The notes below the pieces were generated by a model, which made no database searches, was not told the origin of the DNA, and was given only the letters and a program-made list of their open reading frames with translations. From Phoebastria nigripes (Eukaryota; Chordata; Aves; Procellariiformes; Diomedeidae), in assembly GCA_035582835.1 (NCBI GenBank), contig JAYKAV010000489.1:1284580-1348579 (forward strand): 64,000 nt of DNA, read 5' to 3'. Within the stretch, counting starts at the first letter, position 1. Each line of letters opens with the position of its first letter. Below are positions 1-13,200 of the stretch, piece by piece. Both the position numbers and the translations under genes were made by a program.

Positions 1-161
1 CTTATACACCTTGCATTGTCTTTCCATTTCTTATAAGCAAAGATATATATCGTAGTAGTGGTCAGCCACCATTTACTCTCCATTTATTGCATTTCTTAAA
101 AGAACTTATAATAAAAGCAAGACACTCAAAATGGAAAACTAATTAAATTGTTTTCACTTAG

Positions 162-252
162 GGACCCTGGTGGTTGTAAAAAAACAGTAAAAGAAATCGA
201 AGAGGAAAAGTTAGCAACATACATGTGGGAGCTCTTTATTACAAACACAAAG
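162..252 (+). CDS. CCDC60: CCDC60 internal exon (first in window)
   Basis: The acceptor is ...TTTTCACTTAG before 162 and the donor is AAG|GTAACT at 253. The 91-nt exon enters needing two bases (phase 1) and exits at phase 0. It reads DPGGCKKTVKEIEEEK..., followed by LATYMWELFITNTK. The charged, helix-prone character fits a coiled-coil protein. Bases 1-161 are intron with nothing else recognised. Confidence 0.75.
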
Positions 253-3200
253 GTAACTTCATTGTTAATTTCTTCCTTGGGACCTAATCCAGCTTTTCAG
301 TCATTTGTTCTGTTGCTTAATTGAACTCCCTGATACCACATTTTATGCTCTGGATCTTGTGACTGCAGAGCACTTGTCTCTCTAGGTTTTGAAGAATAAC
401 AATTTGATACTAGGTAATAGGAAGAGTAGTATGTAGCTGATTGAAACTGTGGCTTGGTCTTAGTGATAAGTACTGATGTGGGAAGAATTCAATATTCAGC
501 TAAAACATAACTAGCCTCTTGTCTGCATTTGCCCCCTTTTTATGACCCAGAGTCATGTAGCAGTACTTGTTCACACAAATAGGTCTTTTGCAGTCAAATG
601 GGGATTTTAGACTGGTATCCTGGAGGCCTTATTCTAGTAAATTCTAGTCATGATATGCTTGGTTGCCTTTTTATACAGAATGTAAAGCTAAATTCGGAAA
701 CAAATTCCAAATGTTGAGGCCTTTAAAGAAAGCAGGATTCACTTGCCACATTCAAAGCAAAGCCAAGGAAAGGAGAAAAGCAATTCAGATGAAAGCCTTT
801 TAAAAGAAAAATAAAGTTAATACCTGAGAGGAAATTAAACACTAGAAAATTATCTGTAACACTTGGTAACTGTTTTATTATCTTTCTGAAACCACAGAAA
901 GATTTTTCTTTTTGAAACTGCTGAAGTGACTGGAGGAAAATGAAGGGGGAATGAGTGATGCTTAGGAGTATAATTAGGAGAACTCAATAAAGAACCAGTG
1001 GGTTTCTCACTCTGTAGCACATCTTACATTTTGATCTTCAGCAGTTTGCTTAAGCTTTTAGTTCCTTGCTTTGCCCCCTATAAAGCTAAATTAAACAAGT
1101 TTTGTGAAGTGCTTTCAGAACCCTAGGTGAGGCACTCTTAGAAATATGAGCTGTTGTTACATGCAGGCTATTTGCTCTTGTTATTTGTCAACACCTGCAG
1201 CTCATACCCTCATGACATAATAATTAAAATGATTCAATAGAAGATTACGATTCCTGTTGGGGAATAAGCAGCAAAAGTTGTGAAACTTTTAAAAGACAAA
1301 GATTGTGGTTTTATGCAAATATTCTTCCTGCTGTTAGCAAACTGAGAGGGAAAGTCAGCAAGTCACATAAATAAGAGTTGTTTCTAAATATGAGGCTTTC
1401 TGATTTTCCCATACAGTCTTACCCGTTCTCTAAAGTCAGGTCCAAATGAACATGAGCAGAAGAAACCAAAGTGCGTGTCAAGTCTTGATGTGTCTTTTAG
1501 CATTTACATTGCTGAGACTTGTATTTTTTTCCTCCCTGAATTAATGACAATTCCTTTTCTGTCATTTACACTAGTATTACTTGAAGACTGCTTTTCATAT
1601 TTGATGTGAAACTTGTAGTGGAAATATTGGGTTCCTTCAGGAGCACTTGCTTTATAATACATATTGTTCTGATTATCAAGCCTGCAGAATTCAGTCTGCT
1701 TTCAGACTTCAGTTTTACATTCCTGACACAGGAAATTCATTTGCCAGGTTATTGGGTGTTGGGAGGAGACCTGAACATTTATCAAACCACTTTGACCTAT
1801 TCTTCCCTGTACATGAGAAGGTTGCTCTATTACCAACCCTCTATGCAGCTGCAGTGTTACTCGTTTACAAATTAGCTTAATCTGTTGGCATTAATGCTAT
1901 AGCAGAGGAGTATTGAAGAAAGATAACAAAACAAAGGAGGTCCTACCCAAGAAATCACTAGCTTGTTTGAAGTCACTGGAGAAAAATCTATGAGGTTACA
2001 GGAGGACCAGAAGGATCTAATATTGGAATTAGTTACAGAAATATGATTGATTGTTGTCAAATCGCTATAGAAAACCCCTCCTTTCTATTCACTTTTTCTT
2101 CTATGTACAGAAATGCACCTGGAAAGCACAATACAGTCCACTTAGCAGGAAGATAAACAAGACATCTGCTCCAGGTATCTCTCAGCTTAGCGGTCAGTCA
2201 TCTCCCCGTGGTCAAACCCCTCGTGGCAGCGAAACTTCCACTGTACTTTGCTCTGAAGACAACGTCAAGATTAATGTAGCTTCATCTGATGTTACGAGTG
2301 AGTCAGCACAAGCTAAAGAACAACAACCTCTTTTCCCCTGTAAGTTACTTTTCTTGACTGCCAATATCAAATGGATTTGCTTTCAGTGTTGCTAGGGAGA
2401 ACCTACGTCAAAGACACTGCTGGATGTACCAGTGTATTTCTCTTCAGGCATATGGAACTTTGTACAAGTCTCTCTGTGCCCTCCCCATTAGCAAATTGGT
2501 TTAAAGACAATATAATCCCATGTGAATATTAAGTAATAGTTTTAACTAATTTCAGTTAAGCAGTTGTATAATCAGACTGTCATCCATATCTGTAAGGTCC
2601 AACAGGCGGTGAAAACAGTGAAACTGTTCTCTGCCATAACCAACTGATCCACTGAACATGCATCTGTCTAACTTAAGGAGTTCTGTTTAACTTAAGGGTT
2701 TCTTACTCTGTATTCCTCCTACTCATCCATCAGTGATTACCTGCGCCTGATAGACCTGACAGAATAGTTTATCTGTTAGCTCTGCAATGCATTTCCATAC
2801 AAAGCTAGGTAATCTTAAGACTTTTCCCTTCCTTCTAAGTAAAGCTGAACCAGAAAAACACTTTAGCATTTAATACTGCTAATTACCTTTTAATTGATAT
2901 TTATATTATCATTATTAGGCTGACGACATGCTCTGCTAGACTTTAAATTACCGCTCAGGAAGGAGCTCTTGGAATCATTTGGGATAGTTCTGTGAATGTT
3001 CAGTAGCTATCAAAAAGGCAGGAAGAACCCTAAGAATGAAGTGGAAGACAAAGTAGAAAACATGTTATGAAAAAACACGAATGTTTTGTATGTGTTTCTT
3101 CAGTTCCGGTCCTTCCAATTCAGACAGGCTGGTATCAGAAGTAGTAAAGTTTGATGGAAAAAAAGCAGTGAGGTATGTTAGAGATACAGAATAGCTTCCA

Positions 3201-6200
3201 GATGAGAACCAATGAAACAGACTAGGGCTCTTCAGTGCAGAAAAGAAACGGCTGAATATGAGGTTATGACAGATCTCTGTAACGTCATGAAGTGCACGGA
3301 AAAAAGTGATTAGAGAGTGGTTATTCACAAGTTCCCTTGACACCAGATTTATGGCACATCAAATTAAACTATCTGGCAGAAAATTTAAAGCAATGGGAAG
3401 TGTTTTCATGCAATGCATGATTAAACTTAGGAATTCATTGCTACAATATATTGCTGGAAGTATATTCAAGTCCAAAAGCAATTTAAATGAATAGAAGAAA
3501 AAACAATTAATTGCTCTTAAATGTAAAGGAATGGACACATTCTTTGGGTCTGAAAAACCTTTAGGTTCAGACTGCCAGAAGCTGGGTGGATATATCGGGA
3601 AGCTTGCGCTAATATCTACTACCTACGCAGCTGCTGCTGTCCATGGCACTGAGCACAGATGAATGGCCTTCCTATGACATGAACGGGAGTAGTGGAGAAT
3701 TCAAAGCTATAATTTCAAGCAATTTGTTTACAAATGTAGGTGAACAATTGGTTTGTGTGTGAGATGAGATTTGAAAATAATCTTGAGAGCTGTAACAGCT
3801 GGGAGCCTCTGTCTGCTGTGGGACATAAAGAAATATCTTGCGGTATGTGTGATGTATGGGAAGGATCTTCAGTGTACCCTTTGGAACAACATCTATCACA
3901 TGATTGCCTGTGATTTCAGGGGACTGGCCTGAGTTACCAGTCTGGTCCTCTCAAGGATTATATTCCTAGCCCTAAAAAATATGGGAAGTTAGTTTCTGCA
4001 GGGCAGCTCTGTAGCAAAGGTTGCATTCTGTAATGAATTCTGAAGCTGTTAGAATCATGTTTAATCCAGGATTCTGATTATAGGATGCTTCATGGACAAA
4101 TCAGAAATGGATTACAAGTACAGCTGCCCTGTAGCCTTATACCCCAAATTCATAAAGCTTCATGTAACTCATACAGACATAATTTTGAGAGCACACACAA
4201 CCCACACATATGCATAAATATATTTCAAAAGTGGGAAAGAGATTCTGTAGTAGGCAGCTAATCAGTAGATACAGCTGAGTGTGACTCACAGAAAGATTTC
4301 TTTTAAGGAAAGAATTCATAACTCAATATAAAGCCTTTTGTCCAACTGTAATTTAGATGCTGTTGTTTGGGGACTGCTGATGTACAACGCCTGCTTATAC
4401 ACATTTGATTTTTCAGTGCTGTTGGCTGAGTGAGGACCTGTACTAGTCCAAAAGTTGAAATGTTAACATCATGTTGACAAAGGTAAATGTGGAAGCTGCA
4501 GTCCTTGCAGCTGTGGTATAACAACAGGTCACTGCTGAAGTAGTCTCATTTATCATTCAGTCCCCACCTAATCAGTCAAAGGTTTTACAAAGCAGATTAG
4601 TGTTTTAGGCTTGCTTCCTTCACCACATTTTAAAAAGATCTCTTTTTGTGCAGGCAGAGACTNTATGATCTAAATGTAAGCCTAATTTTTCATGGTTACT
4701 GTGTAATGAAGAATGCATGTATGCAGATCAGTTCAAATGACAGACATTTTCTTCACACTGAGAAGTAAAATGCGGGACCTGTATCTAAGAGATTAAACAC
4801 TAACTGGATTTTATCCCCAAAGCTTTCCAGCCAGCAGTTTAGCCTTGAATTCTCAGTCAAAAACATACTTTTAAAAGAGGAGGTATAAATATTTGTGCAA
4901 AGGATCTTCATTATAAAACTTATACCTGAATTTGGGGCTTTTCTATGGGATTGATCAATGTCTTTTCAATTGATTTATCATTGTTAGATCCCTGCAAAAC
5001 AGGTAAATATTAGTACCCCATTTCACAGATGATTAACTAAAGCATAGAAATCAAGGCCAGGTGAAATTACTACATTCTTCTTTGCTGTTTTTCTCTTTTC
5101 TAATTAATGTCTGACTAGCTCACAGCTATGGAGGTTAATATTTCAAAAATATTATGAATATGGACAAGCTTGAGTATTTGTTTTCCCAGTTTCTGCAGAT
5201 GGAGAATTGGAACAGGTTCTAATGCTACAAAATGGAGGGCAGAGAGGTATTTTGCCCTCTGGTTCTGTTGATCAGCCAAAAAGAGGAGCTATATCTTTGT
5301 AGTATTAGTCCTGGTTTGCTTGCTGTCATCTCCCTCCAAATTCTGCCAACAGGGCTGCTTTCAGGACTGGCTTTAGACAACTCAACTGATCTTGGAGAAA
5401 ACATCAAATGCAGCCACTGCTTAGTATAGCCCTCTTCCCCCAAAGCACCATTATCTGCAGAGTAGATGGGTTTCAGATATCCAGCTACTCAATCTGCCCA
5501 AATGGTAACCATAAATAGAAAGGACTGGGTTCTTCTAAGAAGGGTTCTGACACTGCATGCCAAGAACAGATGAGATTTGTATGCAGCCTTAGCTCAGTTT
5601 GAGCAGAGGCTCCCTGCCCGTATCGATGTCAGGTTCCAGACCCTGTGGGGGGTCAGCCTTTGTATTCAAACTGCTCCTCAGCTCTAGAGCTCTAGAAGGT
5701 TCAGTGGTGTAGCCAGCATCTTACAGGCTTACACTTTGAAACTAGTAAAGGTCACAGTGGAGCCATCATTAGAACCAGTCAGTGCTAAAACTTAGGAGTT
5801 TCTGACTGCGACCTTGGCACTCTTGAAACTCACCTGGCCACAGCTAATAGAGGATCTTCATTATAAGCATGGTTCTTAAGATTTTAGCCCATTAGCTGGT
5901 GCCCAGCAACTTGGTCCATCCATGTCTTACATTTATAAATTCACAGTGTAATATTCTGTACTTCTAACAAGTAGAAATCATTTGTGCTGCTATTTAACAC
6001 AGTCAATATTCAGCAGTCATTTTCTATTATACTATATGTGGTGCTTCACAAAAATGTAGGAAAAGGACCTTTTGAATTTGGGGATTACAACTTCAAGGTG
6101 TTGAGTGCTTAGTAAAATGTCACTTATTACCATGTAGGACATACTGAGCACCTCAGAGGATGACTTAGAATTTGACAGCTAACACTGGGATTTTTAATAA

Positions 6201-7213
6201 CAAGTGTGACAGTTTTTCTGCTGTATGAGTGATTGGAGGGAAGAACGCAGAGAGGATGGCTGTCTCAATGTCTCTCCAGGGATTTGGCATCAAAGCAGGA
6301 ATGAAACAGCAGTGGGAAGGAAAACTAAGATGTCAATTTGAAGGAAAACAGTGAGTTAAATTGGCTTTCCAGGTATTCAAGGGAGAGGAGAATATAAGCA
6401 TTCACATTACAGTGGAAGGCAGAAAGAGAGTAAAGAGTGTTATTAGTGAGAGAGATCTGCTCAAAGGTGGATAATCTGGAAACTATAGCCAATGAAGGGC
6501 TACTTGAGGACATGTCTTACGTTTTAGTGGATGCTGATAAGGAGACACAGAGAGGTATCACAAAGATACCTGTTGATGTTAAACGTATTAAATTCCATAT
6601 GACATTTAAAAGAAGAATGGCAAAGTGATACGGTAGACTCAGAAATTCAGAAGACTTGACAGTTATGCCCGCAGAATGCTAACAGCAGAGTACAGGAACT
6701 GAAAATAGACTTTCTGCATAGTTTGCTCAAATCTACCTGTTTTTCTAATATGCTATTTTTATAAACATCTAAAGTAAAAAATATTTAGTATCTTCTACTT
6801 GATGAGTTTTTTTTCACAGCTGAAAGAACAAAGCTTATGTTTTCAAAAGTGATTAATGAATTGGGTGCATTCATATTTCAGTACCTATCTTGAAACCTCT
6901 TTAAAAAGCTGCTTTTTTTGAAGAAACTTTAATTTTTAGAAATACTAAATAGCAGGTTTCTTTAGGATGTCTCATTCAGGCCAGCATATGTGGCATCCTC
7001 TCTGCAAGGAAGAGAGGAATGCACTATTGAGTTGGCATGTTTTTAAAGAATTTTTTTTATCAGCCCTACAGAAAGTCATCCAGATAACACACGAAGAGGT
7101 GTCAAAAGATGTCCATAAACAAGAAGATATGGTTAAGACGACTGGACTGCAGCGGTACGTTACCTGATGGGTTTCTGAGTGACTAGAAGCAACTCATCAG
7201 GACAGAGCTTATG

Positions 7214-7244
<31 letters not shown>

Positions 7245-10200
7245 CTTCCCTGCCCCCCGAACAACTGAATTCAGCATTCAGTGAATTCAGATGACATTTA
7301 CATTTTTTGGCATGGGTGGCAGAATAGCCCATTTTACTGCTGTGCAAGCAGTATGTATTTTCTGGAAAATACCCCATGAATCTTGCCTTTGCAAACAGAA
7401 GAGACCTTATGCTCCAGCAGCTTTGTAGAAAAAGCTATTTTCTATCTTATTCCTGTAGAATTGTTTCTGTTTCTACCATTGCATTTTTCAGTAGTCTCTC
7501 TATAACATTTCCAGCTAAGCTTATATTAGATCTGTTCCCTTATTACTCAGTTCTGTGGTGGTTTCCACAGCTATAAGATCAACATGACAAACCGTTCTTA
7601 CAATTAGACTTTGCTGAAGCATTTTTTCCCTTGAGGTCAAGAGAAATAAATTTTGTACCTGGATAGCTCCAGCAAGTCTGTAATATTAAAAATGTTTTAT
7701 CAGCACCTGTAGAATTTTTCACGTTCTGGGGAAGGCATACTGTATGCTATTTTAAACCGTGTTGTGTCTTACAGTTTGTTGCCAGTGGCTCAGAAGAATT
7801 ACAGAGTAAACATGCCATTCATTAAGGACCAAGAGAGTATAGTATCAAGGAAGCAGAGGCCCAGAAGGCAGGGGTGAGGGTACAAATCTGGTTTTGAAGC
7901 ACATTACATGCTGTATAAACTCAGCTTTATGTGTGGAAAGCATTTGGCATGCAAATGTCAGAGAGCATTTTATTACACGACACCAGAGCAGGCCAGCGAA
8001 ACCTTGCAGCACACGTAGTACATTTCAATGCAATGCGAAGGCACTTTCCTGGAAGGATGTGACTGGAATGAAAGACAGTACAAATCCAAATTTAATATCA
8101 TTTACAATTTTTTTATTCATAAAATTCTTCCATAAAATTGATGAATTAAAAAAAACTGTGACTGATATTAAATTTCTATTTTTACTGAGTATAAGAAGAT
8201 CTCAAAATTTACGTGGGCTTACATCACTGTATGTTCTGAGCAACACAGGTGCTTACCACAAAATTGTTACCACAAGATGCTAATTCGAGTTTTCTGTGTT
8301 GTTTTAGTCGCAGCTGCCGTATCAGCTCTTTCATTAAAAGCAAATCTAACTTGTGTGCCGATATGAGGCAAAAGTTCACAGCAGTATGTGAAGAAGCAGC
8401 TTGTTGTTTACGTGATACTCTAGAGCGCCTTGAGAGGTAGGAAGAGATTGTTTTCTGTATACTCTTAAAACACTACACACCTTGCTTCTGACCAGATTTA
8501 GGACTTGTCTTCAGGCCTTTTAAAGATGCATTTATATGGATCGACATTAAAATAAGAATATAGGGATGATGATAGAAAGTTTTATGACTGTGTAAAAAAA
8601 AATATATTACAGGTTAAATATTTACAGCAGTGTTTTGGGATATTTCTGAATGACTTTCCTGGAAATAGTTTTGCTAAAAACATTGGATATGTTTACTTTG
8701 GACATCGTAGTCCTTTTCACCCAAAGACAGAATAATAAATTCAGTCACATACAATCTTGTGTTTTCAGTTCAGAGATCACTGTATTGTTCTTCAACATTG
8801 CTTTGGCTCTTCTTATAGTAACAGTTGCAATGTCCTCTCTCAAGTCCTTTTCCCAGATCAGTGACATTTGTACCTTGTTGACCAGCCGAAGCCTTCATCC
8901 TTTTCCTTTCACCCAGAAACATTCATCTGTGATGTTTGTGCAAATTCTTTTGTCTCAGTAACCATCAGACCTTCTCTACATTGCTGTTCTGAAGGGTGTT
9001 ATAGGCACAAGTTTTCTTTCACCCTCTCACTTCCTTCTTTCCATTCTTCTGTTCCATTTTGTACTCAGATTTTTTTTGTCCCGAGAGCTTTCCTTATCTG
9101 GAGCTGGGTCCTTGTTTTCTTCCCTGAGCAGCTGCTGTGACTGCATAAGGAACTAATCATTCCAGCATCCTGCAGTATGGCAGGACAAGTCAGATGGAAA
9201 CTTACTACTTGCAGCTATTTTACCACTCTCCATACAGCCACACAAGCATATTCTGTTTGATCAGCATTTGGAGATGAAACCTCAGTTTGGCTGGATATAC
9301 TATAAGTAATTTATTGGAAAGAAAAGCAGATGTTCGTTTTTGTTATAACACAGTAGTACTTTTTGTAGGAATGCATAGGTGAGCCCAATCTCTGAGTCGA
9401 ATTTCTAGCTCAGGTCACTCTATTCCACCTCTCTTCTGTTGTATTTTAAATAATATTTTACCCTAAATCACTGTGCAGTATTTTGTTTGTTTTTAAGCAG
9501 TGGATACCTGATAGAAATTGGAGGTTGAATTTCAGTTTAAATGGCTTGATTCTGATGTTTGTTTCTTACCTACAGCCTAGAGTTGATACAAAACGTAAAC
9601 ACTTTTTTAATATGTTTGTAGAAATATTAATGTATACAGAACACTGCAAAAGCAAAAATTATTATTAGTGTCCACAGACTGAACATACAATGTATTCTTC
9701 ACATTCATTGTTTTCTGCCTGCCTTAGTATCGTCCCAGTTAACTATGCAGAAGTGTGGTAATGTTTAAAACACAGCTTTAACTTTTAAGGGTTTTTTTGT
9801 AGGAGGCAGGAAGAGCGATGTTGTCAAAAATACCAGGCTTTGAAACAATTGAAGTATTTTAGAAGAGACATGGAAAGAATAAGACAGTTGGGCATGACAG
9901 CCGAAAGAGAACATGATGAAGATCGACTAAACTGGTAAGGAGGCACAGAAACCCTCAGTTCAAATGATGGTCAGGGTCCCAGAGTTCTGTCTCTAGTACA
10001 AAAAGCTTTTTTTCTTTCTTTTTTTTCTCCCCAAAGCAAAGTATCACTAGAAACCATTGAATCAGTTGCTGGAAATGCAGGCTTTTCAAACTGGTAGCAA
10101 AAAAAATACAGATATGATCTTTAGTAGCAGATCTCAGCCTGCTCAGCAAATAGGTTAATTGGAAACAGTAAGAAAGGGGGTAAGTAAGAGTTCCTTTCCA

Positions 10201-13200
10201 GTGATACTGGGCAAAAAGCACTCAGTCCTTGCATTTGCACACCCTCACCAGCATGCAGCTTTACAGGATACTACTTCTGCCAGGAAGTATGTAAAACACA
10301 CTGTACCCTGAAGATGAGAGATACTGTATAAATGTACATGGGTTAGATTCACAACTTCTTACTGAACTGAACATTCACAGTACTAAAACTGATGGCACAG
10401 GAGACTGACTCTAGCTGTCCATCCATGTTAAAAAGAAAAATATTTCCCTGCCAATGTTTATGAACTGCACATGGATAATACTGCAACACTTACAAGGCCA
10501 AGTAGAGTAATCACCTAAATGCTTCCCAGCACAGCAATTTTGCAGATTACTAGTGTTTTGTGTTTGAAAGGATATTAGCTGTATCCAGTGATCAGCTTCC
10601 AGATTGACACCAGAAATAGCCTACCAGAATACCTCAGCAAGTTCACAGCGTGTTCCCTACTGCCCTGTCCACGAGAACTCATTGGACATAGGATTACAGA
10701 GTATGCAAACTGCATGGAACATTTTTTTTTTTTCAGCCTCTTTTGCTCTCCTTGCTAGTAAGCCTTCTGTGCTTCATAATTTGAGATAACAAAAAGTCCA
10801 TTTCTAATCTCAGGTTCAAAATGCAGGTGGCCCAGGAACACATCAGTCATGTGTTAATGAATAAACCTGGTCTTGGCCTATCTAGCAGAAGTCTGGTTTT
10901 AATTGTCAACATATATGCTCCAGCTGTCCCCCAAATTTAAGATCTGGCATGTAAATAAGCTCTGAAACTGGAATGGATGTGGTTTTGCTTTTATACTTAC
11001 AGTTCTGCTAGAAGAAGCCTTAACTTGGACAAAGCTCCATGAGTATAAAGGAGGCTATACCTATATGGCTTTTTACTTTTCCCCCTATGCAAGAACAGTA
11101 CTGCAAGTCTGCTGTTCCTTCATATGAAAATCGTGCTTCCATAGCGAGGAGGCTGTCTTGCTTTGACTATGCCAGCACAGTTAGACAAGTATATAGCTTT
11201 CTATGCCAGGCCTGTTCTGCAAAGTGCTATGCATGGAGGGGTATGAAGAGTGAAATCTCTGACAAGGCTGGTCAACCCCCTTGTGGAGACACAAAGTCAT
11301 GACAGAGAAATTGTTTCATTTACAATAGGGCTGGTTTTTCCCATACTCTTGCAAACACTGCCTTGCCAAGAAAGCTGAATCACAGTAGGAACACTTTACT
11401 AGTATATGCTGTCAGTCTAGTTGTCTTATCTCTCTCGTGAAGTGAGAAAAAACAAAAATAATATAAAATATGAACAGTGTGATATAAGAGTACACTGAAC
11501 ATAGCTTCCTTTCTCAAATAAAATATCTTAATGTATAGATGGGTTATAAAAGGCCTGTGTGTGACACGATTACAGTAACCTGGGTAATCTAGCCAGTGAT
11601 AATAAGGAGTTGGCTATACAGCCATACCCATACTAGCAGTATACTACTAAGTGTGGAACTGGCCCTGCTGAAGATGAGAACCTATGTGTTTCCTTTTTCA
11701 CTGGTTTAAGGAGGAAATTCCTCAACCCTCTCCTGCTGTCCCAGTAACATGCATCCTAAACTGGAGGGAGGCAGCACTTCCTGCTGATGTGTTGCCAAAT
11801 GCTCAGCCCTTTGCAATGAAAGCCACAGCACACCCCAGTCATGCACAGTATAGAAAGGTTTGCAACATCAGTCTCCAGGACTGTCAAAGCAGCACTGCAG
11901 AATTTACACAGAACATTAAAAAAAAAAAGGCAGTCTTTTCACAAGAGTTTTATTTTTATTGTAATGTGTAATTCTCCTTCTGAATCTCTATATTCAGAGT
12001 GAAATGGTAAAGACTGCGTGTTACAGTGCACTTACATCAGTGAGATTTATGTCAGCACATAGAGAGAGGAGAATGATGATAGCACAGGGAAAAGGGATAG
12101 TAAAGAGAATCAGAAAGTGTGTCAGATCAGGCACTGATTGCACTGGAAAATCCATAGAGGCTAAACAACATAAATAGAGAAAAGACGAAGAGGACAAATC
12201 TGTAGTAAAATGGAAACATTTGTTAGGATTTTATTATTTGCTTTCATACCCAAGTTTGTCATCCAAAATTTAAATGAACAATGAAGAAGCATCTATTTCA
12301 ATGCCCTGCAAAGGGAATTGGTGCACAAGTCCAATAAAGTAAAGCTCTTTGGCATTATTCACTCGGAATTACACTGAGTATTGCATTCCCTGAAAAGCCA
12401 TTTTTTCTGTGGAAGCTATGGAGGTGGTGAAGTGGCAGAAATGCCAGGCAAACCCAGAGTTATTAATCAGATATGCATTTGTTCCCAGGGCTTCTCTTTT
12501 ATTGCTGTTGTTCTTCCTGCTAAAGGTTTCCTGTATTGCTTGCCAGACTCCCAGAGTCTGTGAAGAGTGACCATTATGTACACAAAATCTTAAAGAAACT
12601 GGAAAAATATGGCAAGACTCCTGACTTGAAAATTCATCCAGACACTTTCTTAAGGCTCTGGCTGATCTACAGGTGTGGGAGCTGTGTTGTCCAGAAATTG
12701 CTGCAGCTGTGGAGGTGAGATGAGTCCAGTTCTTGATTCTCTGTGTGATGAGGGTGGGGAGACCAGGCACCTATGGGTGAAATTCATGCAGTGGAAAGTT
12801 ACCAGATGAAATCATTTAGGATCGCACTAAATGAAGATGCTACTATTCACCTTTTACAAGGCACTTTGAACTCCTCAGAAGAAAGACATTATGACAAGCA
12901 TTGGATTATTAATTAGTATCATTTTATTATTATGTCATTGTTGATTTATTTACCGCCACAGTGAAAGTGACATCTGTCATAAATTGTTCAGACACTTGAA
13001 GAGAAACATTAACTTNTTGTGCCCTGAAAAGGCCTGTCATTCCCAGTAGTTACATCTGTGAGCTATTCAAGTAATGTATTACATCACTGATCCAGGAACT
13101 CTGCAGATACCTTTGTTTTGCTTCAGCAACATTAAAAAAAAAAAAATCTGCTTCTCAAGATCTTAAGTTGGGCTCAACTCTTGTAGTTCTAGAAGCAATT

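Larger units (their letters stand above)
2340..7063 (+). other. CCDC60: CCDC60 intron with two old repeat relics
   Basis: A 4.7-kb intron. It holds an ancient CR1 fragment (about 3219-3600) and a MIR-like relic (about 4985-5075), both listed separately. The rest shows nothing I can assign. Confidence 0.6.

Noticed and set aside
8650..9140. Overlapping plus-strand frames of 90-103 codons in a CCDC60 intron
   Set aside because: Pyrimidine-rich composition explains their Phe/Ser/Leu-rich translations; no flanking splice sites fit the CCDC60 phase.
12369..12770. 133-codon minus-strand open frame over a CCDC60 exon
   Set aside because: It is antisense to a well-supported exon with good splice sites and has no recognisable motif; a shadow frame.
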